A stretch of DNA of 58,613 bases from contig NZ_BBAI01000014.1 of the NCBI RefSeq assembly GCF_001311175.1, positions 1 to 58,613 on the forward strand, read 5' to 3'. The notes beneath the pieces were generated by a model that was not told the DNA's origin, did no database searches, and saw nothing but the letters and a program-made list of their open reading frames with translations. Below are positions 56,967 through 58,613 of the stretch, piece after piece (within the stretch, counting starts at the first letter, position 1; each line of letters begins with the position of its first letter). Made by a program: the position numbers and the translations under genes. The DNA comes from Lacticaseibacillus pantheris DSM 15945 = JCM 12539 = NBRC 106106 (GTDB lineage Bacteria > Bacillota > Bacilli > Lactobacillales > Lactobacillaceae).

Positions 56967-58185
56967 TGGCGGTAGCCTCTTTTCCAAAAAGCTTACGGTA
57001 GGTTTGTTTAAACGAGAAGTTTGGGCGCCCAATCAGGATGCCAAACGGTGGTACTTTGTAGCAGAAGTACGACAGCAGCCAGGTGCTCCCGAGGGCAAAG
57101 ATGTATGCGAACGGAATGGCGGCGATGAGTTCCCAATCCGACAGTTTCAGCACGTCGAGGATTCCCGCTAGGCGGTCAGGGCGACCGTTTGCAGGAGGTA
57201 GACGCCGAAGCTGATCTTGGAGGAGAGACCGACAAAGTTGCTAAACCACTGCCAGCTTGGCCGTATACGTCGTTTTGCGTACTCCAGCGACAGCATGAAC
57301 GTTGTCACCACCATGAAACTGGAGTAAACGCCCAGGTACGGCTGGTGAATCAGTTCGACGTAGTGGCGGCTGAGTTTCAGGATGAACATGTTGAAGTAGA
57401 AGAGCCCAAAGGTGCCCACGGCCAGAACGGCGGTGATGCTGTAGATCCACTTTGCGTGACTTTGTAGGAAGGCGACCACCGTCTTGTAGTGGATGGCCGT
57501 GAACGCGCCGGCGATGAAGTAAAACTGGTAGGAACCGATGAAGTTACCGTAGTTGGCGAACATGTACGGCCAACCGGCGTGGCTCACGTTGGGGAAGACG
57601 TACTTGGTCCAAAACAGGAAGGCGAGTTGCACCGTCCCGGATAGGATTAGCAGAATCATGTGGTTGCGGAGCGAGCCCAACTTGTGGAAGAACCACACCA
57701 GAATCGGGAAGATGAGGTAGAGTTGGAACATGACCAGTAAGTAATACATATAAAATTGGTTGGCGTGCAGGACGGCGTCAATCCACTGGTGGAACCAGGT
57801 GCCGGGGGTCATGGCGGCACCCGTTACCCATGCGGTTCCTAATATGAACACACCGTTCCAGAACAGGTAGGGGATGCCGGATCCCTTGTAGCGCTTGTAC
57901 CAAAACTGTGGCCAGTTGCGGTTCTTGTTGTAATGACCCAGAAATAGTACCAGTCCGCTGACGAACATAAAGCCCATCCGGGTAAAGTGCAGGATTAAGT
58001 GGGTGCCCAACATGATGTACCATGGCGCTGATTCGGCCGTCATGGGTGTTGTCACCGCACTCGTTGCGTGGTTCGCCAGAACCCCGAAAATAAAGATGAC
58101 ACGCATCAGGTCCACCTCGTACAGGTAGACCCGTTTTTTTCTTCTTCTGGGGCTGGCTGGTTGATTGTACCGCTGAATTCGCCAC
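56959..58185 (-). pseudogene. Membrane acyltransferase (acyltransferase family 3), two frameshifts
   Basis: About 408 residues with some ten helices. YEVDLMRVIFIFGVLANHAT near residue 25 is the family-3 opening with the conserved Arg and His. The start is GTG 58185 behind GGGAGGTATTGA, giving VANSAVQSTSQPQKKK. A coding-strand A7 run (58134-58140) needs six A to continue RVYLYEVDL. Near 57178-57184 a base is missing, and repair continues LAGILDVLKLSDWELIAAIPF to the stop at 56959. Family members add acyl groups to surface glycans; with the coupled ligase it could decorate a polysaccharide. Confidence 0.85.
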
Positions 58186-58404
58186 CTCAATACCTCCCAA
58201 AGTTACTGATTTAAGTTGTTTGACGCAGCCGGTACGTGCAGGTGTGTGTGACCAGCTGGTTGGGTGTTTCAAAGTTGCGGAGTACCGTCGTGACGGCCGT
58301 TACGACCGCAGATAGTAGTCCAACAATTATCAATTATATATTCTATTCTGAAAATGTGGCGAAACTTTGACCTTCATCCGAAAAAAAACGGGTTGTGCGG
58401 TTCG

Positions 58405-58613
58405 AACATGCGGGCGGGGGTTGCGGCTTACGCGCCCTGCGCCGTGATTGCTACGGTAGTGGTGTGGCGGCAGCGTCGGTCGACCCGGTGAGCTGCGGCT
58501 TTCGTGGGGCACTCCGCGGTAACCACAGCTAGGGCGAAGGCTCCAACCCGCCAAGTGCGGGCGGGTTTCCGCCGCGATTCCAAGCCCGTCCGGAAACCCA
58601 CCGGCCGGTCTAG
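58405..58613 (+). repeat. Large palindrome, family A copy 5, cut by window end
   Basis: GGCGGCAGCGTCGGTCG and GGTGAGCTGCGGCTTTCGTGG match the left arms of copies A2 and A3. The core GGGCGAAGGCTCCAAC, hairpin AACCCGCC/GGCGGGTT and first strand ATTCCAAG are present. By the family rule the sequence after 58613 should soon contain CTTGGAAT. Confidence 0.8.

Overview
The window reads as chromosomal DNA of a lactic acid bacterium (family Lactobacillaceae) of moderately high GC content. This is inferred from the gene set: an adenine deaminase (Ade) gene, luxS, an Ula-type PTS, a purine riboswitch, a T-box, paired TagE-like glycosyltransferases, strong AGGAGG ribosome sites and occasional TTG/GTG starts. 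The genus cannot be fixed from sequence alone; the base composition would suit the higher-GC lactobacilli. No rRNA, tRNA or CRISPR array was seen.

Layout. 0-6 kb: structured repeats, a guanine-class purine riboswitch, adenine deaminase, a TauE/SafE permease, a flavin monooxygenase coupled to an NADP-binding reductase, and a glutathione peroxidase. 6-13 kb: MacB-like ABC exporter with divergent MarR, MFS/HxlR divergent pair, GNAT and TetR, and a DFR-type reductase. 13.1-19.6 kb: a lower-GC island bounded by two similar ~47-bp repeats, holding an HxlR relic, a bacteriocin-immunity-like gene, a sigma-like protein, an FtsX/ATPase exporter with TetR, and a tyrosine-integrase remnant. 19.6-29.7 kb: XRE regulator, MFS pump, orphan HicB, MetE-like protein with divergent LysR, aldo/keto reductase, Na+/H+ antiporter, ketopantoate reductase. 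29.8-36.8 kb: one long minus-strand transcription unit under a Trp-specific T-box, encoding an UlaCBA-type PTS followed by trpB-D-C-F-A, without trpE or trpG. 38-49 kb: TetR, three AP2-like DNA-binding paralogues, two glycosyltransferases, YdbS/YdbT membrane proteins, LuxS, NanE. 50-58.6 kb: an EAL phosphodiesterase, a GGDEF cyclase, two paralogous orphan substrate-binding proteins, an acyl-activating ligase coupled to a membrane acyltransferase.

Two properties run through the whole window. First, about half of the genes are broken by single-base indels, and ten of these events are runs of exactly seven A or T where six would restore the frame. Sequencing or assembly error is the simplest explanation, although a mutator genome is possible. 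I therefore give each such gene its full span, label it pseudogene, and name the frameshift site. Second, the intergenic spaces contain a family of 175-390 bp imperfect palindromes whose stems vary in a compensatory way between copies, which points to selection on, or a mechanism acting through, the folded structure.

The most interesting candidates are the T-box-controlled PTS-trp operon, the covarying palindrome family, and the riboswitch whose P2 arm is exactly complementary to a segment next to the ade ribosome site across an inserted structured repeat.
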